In this document: positions 13,198-28,300 of the stretch, in pieces | How the letters are laid out: each line of letters opens with the position of its first letter | Position numbering within the stretch: position 1 is the stretch's first letter | Assembly: GCF_050947335.1 (NCBI RefSeq) | Contig: NW_027473694.1 | Location: 1-64,000, forward strand | Reading direction: 5' to 3' | DNA length: 64,000 nucleotides | Origin: Megachile rotundata | Taxonomy: Eukaryota; Arthropoda; Insecta; Hymenoptera; Megachilidae | Notes under the pieces: generated by a model | The model's database searches: none | What the model was told of the DNA's origin: nothing | Seen by the model: the letters and a program-made list of their open reading frames with translations, nothing else | Made by a program: the position numbers and the translations under genes

Positions 13198-14774
13198 CAT
13201 AATATGGCTAATAATATGAGTTAGATTGATAATAATAACAGTAATAAGTATAGTAATTGTCGTTCTATCGATAATATAAGCATAATATGGCTAATAATAT
13301 GAGTTAGGTTGATAATACAAAGAGTAGTGAGTATAGTAATTGTCGTTCTTTCGATCATATAAGCATAATATGGCTAATAATATGAGTTAGATTGATAATA
13401 ATAAGAGTAATGAGTATAGTAATTGTAGTTCTATCGATCATATCTGCATAATATGGTTGATAATATGAGTTAGAATGATAGTAGTAAGAGTAATAAGTAT
13501 AGTAATTGTCGTTCTATCGATCATATCTGCATAATATGGTTAATAATATGAGTTAGATTGATAATAGTGAGTGTAATAAGTATAGTGAATGTAGTTCTAT
13601 CGATCATATCAGCATAATATGGGTAATAATATGAGTTGGGTTGATAATAATAAGAGTAATGAGTATAGTAATTGTAGTTCTATCGATCATATAAGCATAA
13701 TGTGGCTAATAATATGAGTTAGATTCATAATAATAAGTGTAATAAGTATAGTAATTGTCGTTCTATCGATCATATAAGCATAATATGACTAATAATATGA
13801 GTTAGATTGATAATAATAAGAGTACTGAGTATAGTAATTGTAGTTCTATCGATCATATCTGCATAATATGGTTAATAATATGAGTTAGAATGATAATAAT
13901 AAGAGTAATAAGTATAGTAATTGTCGTTCTATCGATCATATCTGCATAATATGGTTAATAATATGAGTTAGATTGATAATAGTGAGTGTAATACGTATAG
14001 TGAATGTCGTTCTATCGATCATATCAGCATAATACGGGTAATAATATGAGTTGGATTGATAATAATAAGAGTACTGAGTATAGTAATTGTAGTTCTATCG
14101 ATCATATCTGCATAATATGGTTAATAATATGAGTTAGAATGATAATAATAAGAGTAATAAGTATAGTAATAGTCGTTCTATCGATCATATAAGCAGAATA
14201 TGGCTAATAATATGAGTTAGATTGATAATAATAAGTGTAATAAGTAGAGTAATTGTCGGTCTATCGATCATATCTGCATAATATGGTTAATTATATGAGT
14301 TAGATTGGTAATAGTGAGTGTAATAAATATAGTAATTGTCGTTCTATCGCTCATATAAGCACAATGTGGCTAATAATATGAGTTAGATTGATAATAATAA
14401 GAGTAGTAAGTATAGTAATTGTCGTTCTATCGATAATATAAGCATAATATGGCTAATAATATGAGTTAGATTGATAATACTAAGGGTAGTGAGTATAGTA
14501 ATTCTCGTTCTATCGATCATATAAGCATAATATGGCTAATAATATGAGTTAGATTGATAATAATAACAGTAATAAGTATAGTAATTATCGTTCTATCGAT
14601 AATATAAGCATAATATGGCTAATAATATGAGTTAGATTGATAATACTAAGGGTAGTGAGTATAGTAATTGTCGTTCTATCGATCATATAAGCATAATATG
14701 GCTAATAGCATGAGTTAGATTGATAATAATAAGAGTAATGAGTATAGTAATTGTAGTTCTATCGATCATTGAAG
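13198..14774 (+). repeat. 19-monomer HOR, copy 2 (1577-bp period)
   Basis: Immediate tandem copy of 11621-13197. Both copies end with a tagcatgag monomer followed by an attgaag end. The first part of the unit is seen a third time at 24819-25358, in the second large copy, where the tandem duplication itself is absent. The 19-monomer duplication is thus probably younger than the 13.3-kb one, or was lost from the second copy. Confidence 0.9.
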
Positions 14775-15936
14775 CATAATATGGCTAATAATATGAGTTA
14801 GATTGATAATAATAAGAGTAATGAGTATAGTAATTGTAGTTCTATCGATCATATCTGCATAATATGGTTAATAATATGAGTTAGAATGATAATAATAAGA
14901 GTAATAAGTATAGTAATTGTCGTTCTATCGATCATATCTGCATAATATGGTTAATAATATGAGTTAGATTGATAATAATAAGAGTAATGAGTATAGTAAT
15001 TGTAGTTCTATCGATCATATCTGCATAATATGGTTAATAATATGAGTTAGAATGATAATAATAAGAGTAATAAGTATAGTAATTGTCGTTCTATCGATCA
15101 TATCTGCATAATATGGTTAATAATATGAGTTAGATTGATAATAGTGAGTGTAATAAGTATAGTGAATGTCGTTCTATCGATCATATCAGCATAATATGGG
15201 TAATAATATGAGTTGGATTGATAATAATAAGAGTAATAAGTATAGTAATTGTCGTTCTATCGATCATATAAGCATAATATGGCTAATAATATGAGTTAGA
15301 TTGATAATAATAAGTGTAATAAGTATAGTAATTGTCGTTCTATCGATCATATAAGCATAATGTGGCTAATAATATGAGTTTGATTCATAATAATAAGAGT
15401 AATAAGTATAGTAATTGTCGTTCTATCGATCATATAAGCATAATATGGCTAATAATATGAGTTAGATTTATAATAATAAGAGTAATAAGTATAGTAATTG
15501 TCGTTCTATCGATCATATAAGCACAATATGGCTAATAATATGAGTTAGATTGATAATACTAAGAGTAGTGAGTATAGTAATTCTCATTCTATCGATCATA
15601 TAAGCATAATATGGTTAATAATATGAGTTAGATTGATAATAGTGAGTGTAATACATATAGTAATTGTCGTTCTATCGCTCATATAAGCACAATATGGTTA
15701 ATAATATGAGTTAGATTGATAATAATAAGAGTAATAAGTATAGTAATTGTCGTTCTATCGATCATATAAGCATAATATGGCTAATAATATGAGTTAGATT
15801 GATAATAATAACAGTAATAAGTATAGTAATTATCGTTCTATCGATAATATAAGCATAATATGGCTAATAATATGAGTTAGATTGATAATACTAAGGGTAG
15901 TGAGTATAGTAATTGTCGTTCTATCGATCATATGAG

Positions 15937-18510
15937 CATAATATGGCTAATAATATGAGTTAGATTGATAATAATAAGAGTAATGAGTATAGTAATTGTC
16001 GTTCTATCGATCATATCTGCATAATATGGTTAATAATATGAGTTAGATTGATAATAGTGAGTGTAATAAATATAGTAATTGTCGTTCTATCGCTCATGTA
16101 ATCACAATATGGCTAATAATATGAGTTAGATTGATAATAATAAGAGTAATAAGTATAGTAATTGTCGTTCTATCGATCATACAAGCATAATATGGCTAAT
16201 AATATGAGTTAGATTGATAATAATAAGTGTAATAAGTATAGTAATTGTCGTTCTATCGATCATAATTGTATAATATGGTTAATAATATGAGTTAGATTGA
16301 TAATAATAAGAGCAATGGGTATAGTAATTGTCGTACTATCGATCATATAAGCATAATATGGCTAATACTATGAGTTAGATTGATAATAATAAGTGTAAAA
16401 AGTATAGTAATTGTCGTTCGATCGATCATATCTGCATAATATGGTTAATAATATGAGTTAGATTGATAATAATAAGAGTAATGAGTATAGTAATTGTCGT
16501 ACTATCGATCATATAAGCATAATATGGCTAATAATGTGAGTTAGATTGATAATAGTGAGTGCAATAAATATAGTAATTGTCGTTCTATCGCTCATATAAG
16601 CACAATATGGCTAATAATATGAGTTAGATTGATAATAATAAGAGTAATAAGTATAGTAATAGTCGTTCTATCGATCATATAAGCAGAATATGGCTAATAA
16701 TATGAGTTAGATTGATAATAATAAGTGTAATAAGTAGAGTAATTGTCGGTCTATCGATCATATCTGCATAATATGGTTAATAATATGAGTTAGATTGATA
16801 ATAGTCAGTGTAATAAATATACTAATTGTCGTTCTATCGCTCATATAAGCACAATATGGCTAATAATATGAGTTAGATTGATAATAATAAGAGTAATAAG
16901 TATAGTAATTGTCGTTCTATCGATCATATAAGCATAATATGGCTAATAATATGAGTTAGATTGATAATACTAAGAGTAGTGAGTATAGTAATTCTCGTTC
17001 TATCGATCATATCTGCATAGTATGGTCAATAATATGAGTTACATTGATAATAATAAGAGTAATGAGTATAGTAATTGTAGTTCTATCGATCATATCTGCA
17101 TAATATGGTTAATAATATGAGTTAGAATGATAATAATAAGAGTAATAAGTATAGTAATTGTCGTTCTATCGATCATATCTGCATAATATGGTTAATAATA
17201 TGAGTTAGATTGATAATAGTGAGTGTAGTAAGTATAGTGAATGTCGTTCTATCGATCATATCAGCATAATATGGGTAATAATATGAGTTGGATTGATACT
17301 AATAAGAGTAATGAGTATAGTAATTGTAGTTCTATCGATCATATAAGCATAATGTGGCTAATAATATGAGTTAGATTCATAATAATAAGTGTAATAAGTA
17401 TAGTAATTGTCGTTCTATCGATCATATAAGCATAATATGACTAATAATATGAGTTAGATTGATAATAATAAGAGTACTGAGTATAGTAATTGTAGTTCTA
17501 TCGATCATATCTGCATAATATGGTTAATAATATGAGTTAGAATGATAATAATAAGAGTAATAAGTATAGTAATTGTCGTTCTATCGATCATATCTGCATA
17601 ATATGGTTAATAATATGAGTTAGATTGATAATAGTGAGTGTAATACGTATAGTGAATGTCGTTCTATCGATCATATCAGCATAATACGGGTAATAATATG
17701 AGTTGGATTGATAATAATAAGAGTACTGAGTATAGTAATTGTAGTTCTATCGATCATATCTGCATAATATGGTTAATAATATGAGTTAGAATGATAATAA
17801 TAAGAGTAATAAGTATAGTAATAGTCGTTCTATCGATCATATAAGCAGAATATGGCTAATAATATGAGTTAGATTGATAATAATAAGTGTAATAAGTAGA
17901 GTAATTGTCGGTCTATCGATCATATCTGCATAATATGGTTAATTATATGAGTTAGATTGGTAATAGTGAGTGTAATAAATATAGTAATTGTCGTTCTATC
18001 GCTCATATAAGCACAATGTGGCTAATAATATGAGTTAGATTGATAATAATAAGAGTAGTAAGTATAGTAATTGTCGTTCTATCGATAATATAAGCATAAT
18101 ATGGCTAATTAATATGAGTTAGATTGATAATACTAAGGGTAGTGAGTATAGTAATTCTCGTTCTATCGATCATATAAGCATAATATGGCTAATAATATGA
18201 GTTAGATTGATAATAATAACAGTAATAAGTATAGTAATTATCGTTCTATCGATAATATAAGCATAATATGGCTAATAATATGAGTTAGATTGATAATACT
18301 AAGGGTAGTGAGTATAGTAATTGTCGTTCTATCGATCATATAAGCATAATATGGCTAATAGCATGAGTTAGATTGATAATAATAAGAGTAATGAGTATAG
18401 TAATTGTAGTTCTATCGATCATTGAAGCATAATATGGCTAATAATATGAGTTAGATTGATAATAATAAGAGTAATGAGTATAGTAATTGTAGTTCTATCG
18501 ATCATATCTG
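15937..18510 (+). repeat. Block repeated at 25400 and 29301
   Basis: This block of 31 monomers appears three times. The starts are 15937, 25400 (offset 9463) and 29301 (offset 13,364). Shared rare markers are cataattgta at 16261, 25724 and 29625; gagcaatgggtatag; tatggtcaataatatg with gttacattg; and gtgtagtaagtatagtg at 17225, 26688 and 30589. The middle copy has lost two monomers near 27,590 between two ctaaggg monomers. The first copy carries the single inserted T at about 18109-18110, which the other two lack. Confidence 0.88.
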
Positions 18511-19091
18511 CATAATATGGTTAATAATATGAGTTAGATTGATAATAGTGAGTGTAATAAATATAGTAATTGTCGTTCTATCGCCCATATAAGCACAATA
18601 TGGCTAATAATATGAGTTAGATTGATAATAATAAGAGTAATAAGTATAGTAATTGTCGTTCTATCGATCATATAAGCATAATGTGGCTAATAATATGAGT
18701 TTGATTCATAATAATAAGAGTAATAAGTATAGTAATTGTCGTTCTATCGATCATATAAGCATAATATGGCTAATAATATGAGTTAGATTTATAATAATAA
18801 GAGTAATAAGTATAGTAATTGTCGTTCTATCGATCATATAAGCACAATATGGCTAATAATATGAGTTAGATTGATAATACTAAGAGTAGTGAGTATAGTA
18901 ATTCTCATTCTATCGATCATATAAGCATAATATGGTTAATAATATGAGTTAGATTGATAATAGTGAGTGTAATACATATAGTAATTGTCGTTCTATCGCT
19001 CATATAAGCACAATATGGTTAATAATATGAGTTAGATTGATAATAATAAGAGTAATAAGTATAGTAATTGTCGTTCTATCGATCATATAAG

Positions 19092-19174
19092 CATAATATG
19101 GCTAATAATATGAGTTAGATTGATAATAATAACAGTAATAAGTATAGTAATTATCGTTCTATCGATCATAAAAG
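19092..19174 (+). repeat. Hybrid monomer at the junction of the two 13.3-kb copies
   Basis: The left three quarters are the aacagtaataag / attatcgttct type, which elsewhere always ends gataatataag. Here the end is gatcataaaag, the rare end otherwise seen on tactaagag monomers (5811-5893, and with gttctatgg near 7,130). What follows continues exactly as after 5893. The switch lies between monomer positions about 63 and 79. This is the crossover point that joined the end of copy 1 to the start of copy 2. Confidence 0.88.
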
Positions 19175-22100
19175 CATAATATGGCTAATAATATGAGTTA
19201 GATTGATAATACTAAGAGTAGTGAGTATAGTAATTGTCGTTCTATCGATCATATAAGCATAATATGGCTAATAGTATGAGTTAGATTGATAATAATAATA
19301 GTAGTAAGTATAGTATTTGTCGTTCTATCGATCATATAAGCATAATACGGCTAATAATACGAGTTAGATTGATAATAATAAGAGTAATAAGTATAGTAAT
19401 TGTCGTTCTATCGATCATTTAACCATAATATGGCTAATAATATGAGTTAGATTGATAATAATAAGAATAATAAGTATAGTAATTGTCGTTCTATCGATAA
19501 TATAAGCATAATATGGCTAATAATATGAGTTAGATTGATAATACTAAGGGTAGTGAGTATAGTAATTCTCGTTCTATCGATCATATAAGCATAATATGGC
19601 TAATAATATGAGTTGGATTGATAATAATAAGAGTAATAAGTATAGTAATTGTCGTTCTATCGATCATATAAGCATAATATGGCTAATAATATGAGTTAGA
19701 TTGATAATACTAAGAGTAGTGAGTATAGTAATTCTCATTCTATCGATCATATAAGCATAATATGGTTAATAATATGAGTTAGATTGATAATAGTGAGTGT
19801 AATAGATATAGTAATTGTCGTTCTATCGCTCATATAAGCACAATATGGCTAATAATATGAGTTAGATTGATAATAATAAGTGTAAAAAGTATAGTAATTG
19901 TCGTTCGATCGATCATATCTGCATAATATGGTTAATAATATGAGTTAGATTGATAATAATAAGAGTAATGAGTATAGTAATTGTCGTACTATCGATCATA
20001 TAAGCATAATATGGCTAATAATGTGAGTTAGATTGATAATAGTGAGTGCAATAAATATAGTAATTGTCGTTCTATCGCTCATATAAGCACAATATGGCTA
20101 ATAATATGAGTTAGATTGATAATAATAAGAGTAATAAGTATAGTAATAGTCGTTCTATCGATCATATAAGCAGAATATGGCTAATAATATGAGTTAAATT
20201 GATAATAATAAGTGTAAAAAGTATAGTAATTGTCGTTCGATCGATCATATCTGCATAATATGGTTAATAATATGAGTTAGATTGATAATAATAAGAGTAA
20301 TAAGTATAGTAATTGTCGTTCTATCGATCATATAAGCATAATATGGCTAATAATATGAGTTAGATTGATAATACTAAGAGTAGTGAGTATAGTAATTCTC
20401 GTTCTATGGATCATAAAAGCATAATATGGCTAATAATATGAGTTAGATTGATAATACTAAGAGTAGTGAGTATAGTAATTGTCGTTCTATCGATCATATA
20501 AGCATAATATGGCTAATAGTATGAGTTAGATTGATAATAATAAGAGTAGTAAGTATAGTATTTGTCGTTCTATCGATCATATAAGCATAATATGGCTAAT
20601 AATATGAGTTAGATTGATAATACTAAGGGTAGTGAGTATAGTAATTCTCGTTCTATCGATCATATAAGCATAATATGGCTAATAATATGAGTTGGATTGA
20701 TAATAATAAGAGTAATAAGTATAGTAATTGTCGTTCTATCGATCATATAAGCATAATATGGCTAATAATATGAATTAGATTGATAATACTAAGAGTAGTG
20801 AGTATAGTAATTCTCATTCTATCGATCATATAAGCATAATATGGTTAATAATATGAGTTAGATTGATAATAATGAGTGTAATGCATATAGTAATTGTCGT
20901 TCTATGGCTCATATAAGCACAATATGTCTAATAATATGAGTTAGATTGATAATAATAAGAGTAATAAGTATAGTAATTGTCGTTCTATCGATCATATAAG
21001 CATAATATGGCTAATAATATGAGTTAGATTGATAATAATAACAGTAATAAGTATAGTAATTATCGTTCTATCGATAATATAAGCATAATATGGCTAATAA
21101 TATGAGTTAGATTGATAATACTAAGGGTAGTGAGTATAGTAATTGTCGTTCTATCGATCATATAAGCATAATATGGCTAATAATATGAGTTAGATTTATA
21201 ATAATAAGAGTAATAAGTATAGTAATTGTCGTTCTATCGATCATATAAGCACAATATGGCTAATAATATGAGTTAGATTGATAATAATAAGAGTAATAAG
21301 TATAGTAATTGTCGTTCTATCGATCATATCTGCATAATATGGTTAATAATATGAGTTAGATTGATAATAGTGAGTGTAATAAATATATAAATTGTCGTTC
21401 TATCGCTCACATAAGCACAATATGGCTAATAATATGAGTTAGATTGATAATAATAAGAGTAATAAGTGTAGTAATTGTCGTTCTATCGATCATATAAGCA
21501 TAATATGGCTAATAATATGAGTTAGATTGATAATAATAACAGTAATAAGTATAGTAATTGTCGTTCTATCGATAATATAAGCATAATATGGCTAATAATA
21601 TGAGTTAGATTGATAATACTAAGAGTAGTGAGTATAGTAATTGTCGTTCTATCGATCATATAAGCATAATATGGCTAATAATATGAGTTAGATTGATAAT
21701 AATAACAGTAATTAGTATAGTAATTGTCGTTATATCGATCATGTAACCATAATATGGCTAATAGCATGAGTTAGATTGATAATAATAAGAGTAATGAGTA
21801 TAGTAATTGTCGTTCTATCGATCATATAAGCATAATATGGCTAATAATATGAGTTAGATTTATAATAATAAGAGTAATAAGTATAGTAATTGTCGTTCTA
21901 TCGATCATATATGCACAATATGGCTAATAATATGAGTTAGATTGATAATAATAAGAGTAATAAGTATAGTAATTGTCGTTCTATCGATCATATCTGCATA
22001 ATATGGTTAATAATATGAGTTAGATTGGTAATAATAACAGTAATTCGTATAGTAATTGTCGTTATATCGATCATGTAACCATAATATGGCTAATAGCATG

Positions 22101-25100
22101 AGTTAGATTGATAATAATAAGAGTAATGAGTATAGTAATTGTCGTTCTATCGATCATATCTGCATAATATGGTTAGTAATATGAGTTAGATTGATAATAG
22201 TGAGTGTAATAAATATAGTAATTGTCGTTCTATCGCTCATGTAATCACAATATGGCTAATAATATGAGTTAGATTGATAATAGTAAGAGTAATAAGTATA
22301 GTAATGGTCGTTCTATCGATCATATAAGCATAATATGGCTAATAATATGAGTTAGATTGATAATAATAAGTGTAATAAGTATAGTAGTTGTCGTTCTATC
22401 GATCATATAAGCATAATATGGCTAATAATATGAATTAGATTGATAATAATAAGAGTAATGAGTATAGTAATTGTCGTTCTATCGATCATATAAGCATAAT
22501 ATGGCTAATAATATGAGTTAGATTTATAATAATAAGAGTAATAAGTATAGTAATTGTCGTTCTATCGATCATATAAGCACAATATGGCTCATAATATGAG
22601 TTAGATTGATAATAATAAGATTAATAAGTATAGTAATTGTCGTTCTATCGATCATATCTGCATAATATGGTTAATAATATGAGTTAGATTGATAATAGTG
22701 AGTGTAATAAATATAGTAATTGTCGTTCTATCGCTCATATAAGCACAATATGGCTAATAATATGAGTTAGTCTGATAATAATAAGAGTAATAAGTATAGT
22801 AATTGTCGTTCTATCGATCATATAAGCATAATATGGCTAATAATATGAGTTAGATTGATAATAATGACAGTAATAAGTATAGTAATTGTCGTTCTATCGA
22901 TAATATAAGCATAATATGGCTAATAATATGAGTTAGATTGATAATAATAAGAGTAATGAGTATAGTAATTGTAGTTCTATCGATCATATCTGCATAATAT
23001 GGTTAATAATATGAGTTAGAATGATAATAATAAGAGTAATAAGTATAGTAATTGTCGTTCTATCGATCATATCTGCATAATATGGTTAATAATATGAGTT
23101 AGATTGATAATAGTGAGTGTAATAAGTATAGTGAATGTCGTTCTATCGATCATATCAGCATAATATGGGTAATAATATGAGTTGGATTGATACTAATAAG
23201 AGTAATGAGTATAGTAATTGTAGTTCTGTCGATCATATAAGCATAATGTGGCTAATAATATGAGTTAGATTCATAATAATAAGTGTAATAAGTATAGTAA
23301 TTGTCGTTCTATCGATCATATAAGCATAATATGACTAATAATATGAGTTAGATTGATAATAATAAGAGTACTGAGTATAGTAATTGTAGTTCTATCGATC
23401 ATATCTGCATAGTATGGTCAATAATATGAGTTACATTGATAATAATAAGAGTAATGAGTATAGTAATTGTAGTTCTATCGATCATATCTGCATAATATGG
23501 TTAATAATATGAGTTAGAATGATAATAATAAGAGTAATAAGTATAGTAATTGTCGTTCTATCGATCATATCTGCATAATATGGTTAATAATATGAGTTAG
23601 ATTGATAATAGTGAGTGTAGTAAGTATAGTGAATGTCGTTCTATCGATCATATCAGCATAATATGGGTAATAATATGAGTTGGATTGATACTAATAAGAG
23701 TAATGAGTATAGTAATTGTAGTTCTATCGATCATATAAGCATAATGTGGCTAATAATATGAGTTAGATTCATAATAATAAGTGTAATAAGTATAGTAATT
23801 GTCGTTCTATCGATCATATAAGCATAATATGACTAATAATATGAGTTAGATTGATAATAATAAGAGTACTGAGTATAGTAATTGTAGTTCTATCGATCAT
23901 ATCTGCATAATATGGTTAATAATATGAGTTAGAATGATAATAATAAGAGTAATAAGTATAGTAATTGTCGTTCTATCGATCATATCTGCATAATATGGTT
24001 AATAATATGAGTTAGATTGGTAATAGTGAGTGTAATACGTATAGTGAATGTCGTTCTATCGATCATATCAGCATAATACGGGTAATAATATGAGTTGGAT
24101 TGATAATAATAAGAGTAATGAGTATAGTAATTGTAGTTCTATCGATCATATAAGCATAATGTGGCTAATAATATGAGTTAGATTCATAATAATAATTGTA
24201 ATAAGTATAGTAATTGTCGTTCTATTGATCATATAAGCTCAATATGGCTAATAATATGAGTTAGATTGATAATAATAAGAGTAATAAGTATAGTAATTGT
24301 CGTTCTATCGATCATATCTACATAGTATGGTCAATAATATGAGTTACATTGATAATAATAACAGTAATTAGTATAGTAATTGTCGTTATATCGATCATAT
24401 AACCATAATATGGCTAATAGCATGAGTTAGATTGATAATAATAAGAGTAATGAGTATAGTAATTGTCGTTCTATCGATCATATAAGCATAATATGGCTAA
24501 TAATACGAGTTAGATTTATAATAATAAGAGTAATAAGTATAGTAATTGTCGTTCTATCGATCATATAAGCACAATATGGCTAATAATATGAGTTAGATTG
24601 ATAATAATAAGAGTAATAAGTATAGTAATTGTCGTTCTATCGATCATATAAGCATAATATGGCTAATAATATGAGTTAGATTTATAATAATAAGAGTAAT
24701 AAGTATAGTAATTGTCGTTCTATCGATCATATAAGCACAATATGGCTAATAATATGAGTTAGATTGATAATAATAAGAGCAATAAGTATAGTAATTGTCG
24801 TTCTATCGATCATATAAGCATAATATGGCTAATAATATGAGTTAGATTGATAATAATAACAGTAATAAGTATAGTAATTGTCGTTCTATCGATAATATAA
24901 GCATAATATGGCTAATAATATGAGTTAGGTTGATAATACAAAGAGTAGTGAGTATAGTAATTGTCGTTCTTTCGATCATATAAGCATAATATGGCTAATA
25001 ATATGAGTTAGATTGATAATAATAAGAGTAATGAGTATAGTAATTGTAGTTCTATCGATCATATCTGCATAATATGGTTGATAATATGAGTTAGAATGAT

Positions 25101-25316
25101 AGTAGTAAGAGTAATAAGTATAGTAATTGTCGTTCTATCGATCATATCTGCATAATATGGTTAATAATATGAGTTAGATTGATAATAGTGAGTGTAATAA
25201 GTATAGTGAATGTAGTTCTATCGATCATATCAGCATAATATGGGTAATAATATGAGTTGGGTTGATAATAATAAGAGTAATGAGTATAGTAATTGTAGTT
25301 CTATCGATCATATAAG

Positions 25317-25399
25317 CATAATGTGGCTAATAATATGAGTTAGATTCATAATAATAAGAGTAATAAGTATAGTAATTGTCGTTCTATCGATCATATAAG
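25317..25399 (+). repeat. Hybrid monomer ending the close match of the 13.3-kb copies
   Basis: The left half is the cataatgtgg / gattcataataataag type matching 12119-12201. The copy at 12119 continues tgtaataag and is followed by an atatgact monomer, whereas this one continues agtaataag and is followed by the block that begins at 15937 and 29301. The switch lies near monomer position 43. Confidence 0.75.
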
Positions 25400-28300
25400 C
25401 ATAATATGGCTAATAATATGAGTTAGATTGATAATAATAAGAGTAATGAGTATAGTAATTGTCGTTCTATCGATCATATCTGCATAATATGGTTAATAAT
25501 ATGAGTTAGATTGATAATAGTGAGTGTAATAAATATAGTAATTGTCGTTCTATCGCTCATGTAATCACAATATGGCTAATAATATGAGTTAGATTGATAA
25601 TAATAAGAGTAATAAGTATAGTAATTGTCGTTCTATCGATCATACAAGCATAATATGGCTAATAATATGAGTTAGATTGATAATAATAAGTGTAATAAGT
25701 ATAGTAATTGTCGTTCTATCGATCATAATTGTATAATATGGTTAATAATATGAGTTAGATTGATAATAATAAGAGCAATGGGTATAGTAATTGTCGTACT
25801 ATCGATCATATAAGCATAATATGGCTAATACTATGAGTTAGATTGATAATAATAAGTGTAAAAAGTATAGTAATTGTCGTTCGATCGATCATATCTGCAT
25901 AATATGGTTAATAATATGAGTTAGATTGATAATAATAAGAGTAATGAGTATAGTAATTGTCGTACTATCGATCATATAAGCATAATATGGCTAATAATGT
26001 GAGTTAGATTGATAATAGTGAGTGCAATAAATATAGTAATTGTCGTTCTATCGCTCATATAAGCACAATATGGCTAATAATATGAGTTAGATTGATAATA
26101 ATAAGAGTAATAAGTATAGTAATAGTCGTTCTATCGATCATATAAGCAGAATATGGCTAATAATATGAGTTAGATTGATAATAATAAGTGTAATAAGTAG
26201 AGTAATTGTCGGTCTATCGATCATATCTGCATAATATGGTTAATAATATGAGTTAGATTGATAATAGTCAGTGTAATAAATATACTAATTGTCGTTCTAT
26301 CGCTCATATAAGCACAATATGGCTAATAATATGAGTTAGATTGATAATAATAAGAGTAATAAGTATAGTAATTGTCGTTCTATCGATCATATAAGCATAA
26401 TATGGCTAATAATATGAGTTAGATTGATAATACTAAGAGTAGTGAGTATAGTAATTCTCGTTCTATCGATCATATCTGCATAGTATGGTCAATAATATGA
26501 GTTACATTGATAATAATAAGAGTAATGAGTATAGTAATTGTAGTTCTATCGATCATATCTGCATAATATGGTTAATAATATGAGTTAGAATGATAATAAT
26601 AAGAGTAATAAGTATAGTAATTGTCGTTCTATCGATCATATCTGCATAATATGGTTAATAATATGAGTTAGATTGATAATAGTGAGTGTAGTAAGTATAG
26701 TGAATGTCGTTCTATCGATCATATCAGCATAATATGGGTAATAATATGAGTTGGATTGATACTAATAAGAGTAATGAGTATAGTAATTGTAGTTCTATCG
26801 ATCATATAAGCATAATGTGGCTAATAATATGAGTTAGATTCATAATAATAAGTGTAATAAGTATAGTAATTGTCGTTCTATCGATCATATAAGCATAATA
26901 TGACTAATAATATGAGTTAGATTGATAATAATAAGAGTACTGAGTATAGTAATTGTAGTTCTATCGATCATATCTGCATAATATGGTTAATAATATGAGT
27001 TAGAATGATAATAATAAGAGTAATAAGTATAGTAATTGTCGTTCTATCGATCATATCTGCATAATATGGTTAATAATATGAGTTAGATTGATAATAGTGA
27101 GTGTAATACGTATAGTGAATGTCGTTCTATCGATCATATCAGCATAATACGGGTAATAATATGAGTTGGATTGATAATAATAAGAGTACTGAGTATAGTA
27201 ATTGTAGTTCTATCGATCATATCTGCATAATATGGTTAATAATATGAGTTAGAATGATAATAATAAGAGTAATAAGTATAGTAATAGTCGTTCTATCGAT
27301 CATATAAGCAGAATATGGCTAATAATATGAGTTAGATTGATAATAATAAGTGTAATAAGTAGAGTAATTGTCGGTCTATCGATCATATCTGCATAATATG
27401 GTTAATTATATGAGTTAGATTGGTAATAGTGAGTGTAATAAATATAGTAATTGTCGTTCTATCGCTCATATAAGCACAATGTGGCTAATAATATGAGTTA
27501 GATTGATAATAATAAGAGTAGTAAGTATAGTAATTGTCGTTCTATCGATAATATAAGCATAATATGGCTAATAATATGAGTTAGATTGATAATACTAAGG
27601 GTAGTGAGTATAGTAATTGTCGTTCTATCGATCATATAAGCATAATATGGCTAATAGCATGAGTTAGATTGATAATAATAAGAGTAATGAGTATAGTAAT
27701 TGTAGTTCTATCGATCATTGAAGCATAATATGGCTAATAATATGAGTTAGATTGATAATAATAAGAGTAATGAGTATAGTAATTGTAGTTCTATCGATCA
27801 TATCTGCATAATATGGTTAATAATATGAGTTAGAATGATAATAATAAGAGTAATAAGTATAGTAATTGTCGTTCTATCGATCATATCTGCATAATATGGT
27901 TAATAATATGAGTTAGATTGATAATAATAAGAGTAATGAGTATAGTAATTGTAGTTCTATCGATCATATCTGCATAATATGGTTAATAATATGAGTTAGA
28001 ATGATAATAATAAGAGTAATAAGTATAGTAATTGTCGTTCTATCGATCATATCTGCATAATATGGTTAATAATATGAGTTAGATTGATAATAGTGAGTGT
28101 AATAAGTATAGTGAATGTCGTTCTATCGATCATATCAGCATAATATGGGTAATAATATGAGTTGGATTGATAATAATAAGAGTAATGAGTATAGTAATTG
28201 TAGTTCTATCGATCATATAAGCATAATATGGCTAATAGCATGAGTTAGATTGATAATAATAAGAGTAATGAGTATAGTAATTGTCGTTCTATCGATCATA

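Larger units (their letters stand above)
5894..19174 (+). repeat. About 13.3-kb HOR, copy 1 (160 monomers)
   Basis: This segment of 13,281 bp (160 x 83 plus one inserted base) has a long copy starting at 19175. From 5894 to about 12,160 the match to 19175-25358 is close. Offsets are 13,281, then 13,364 after a one-monomer difference at 7222, then 13,198 after a two-monomer difference near 11,372-11,537. Markers include aagtgtag at 8102 and 21466. From 15937 to 18510 it matches 29301-31873 at 13,363-13,364, and 18511-19174 matches 32621-33284 after a nine-monomer loss. The middle (about 12.2-14.8 kb) is replaced in the second copy. One base is inserted at about 18109-18110 (ggctaattaat), the only register break in the left 45 kb. 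Confidence 0.85.
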
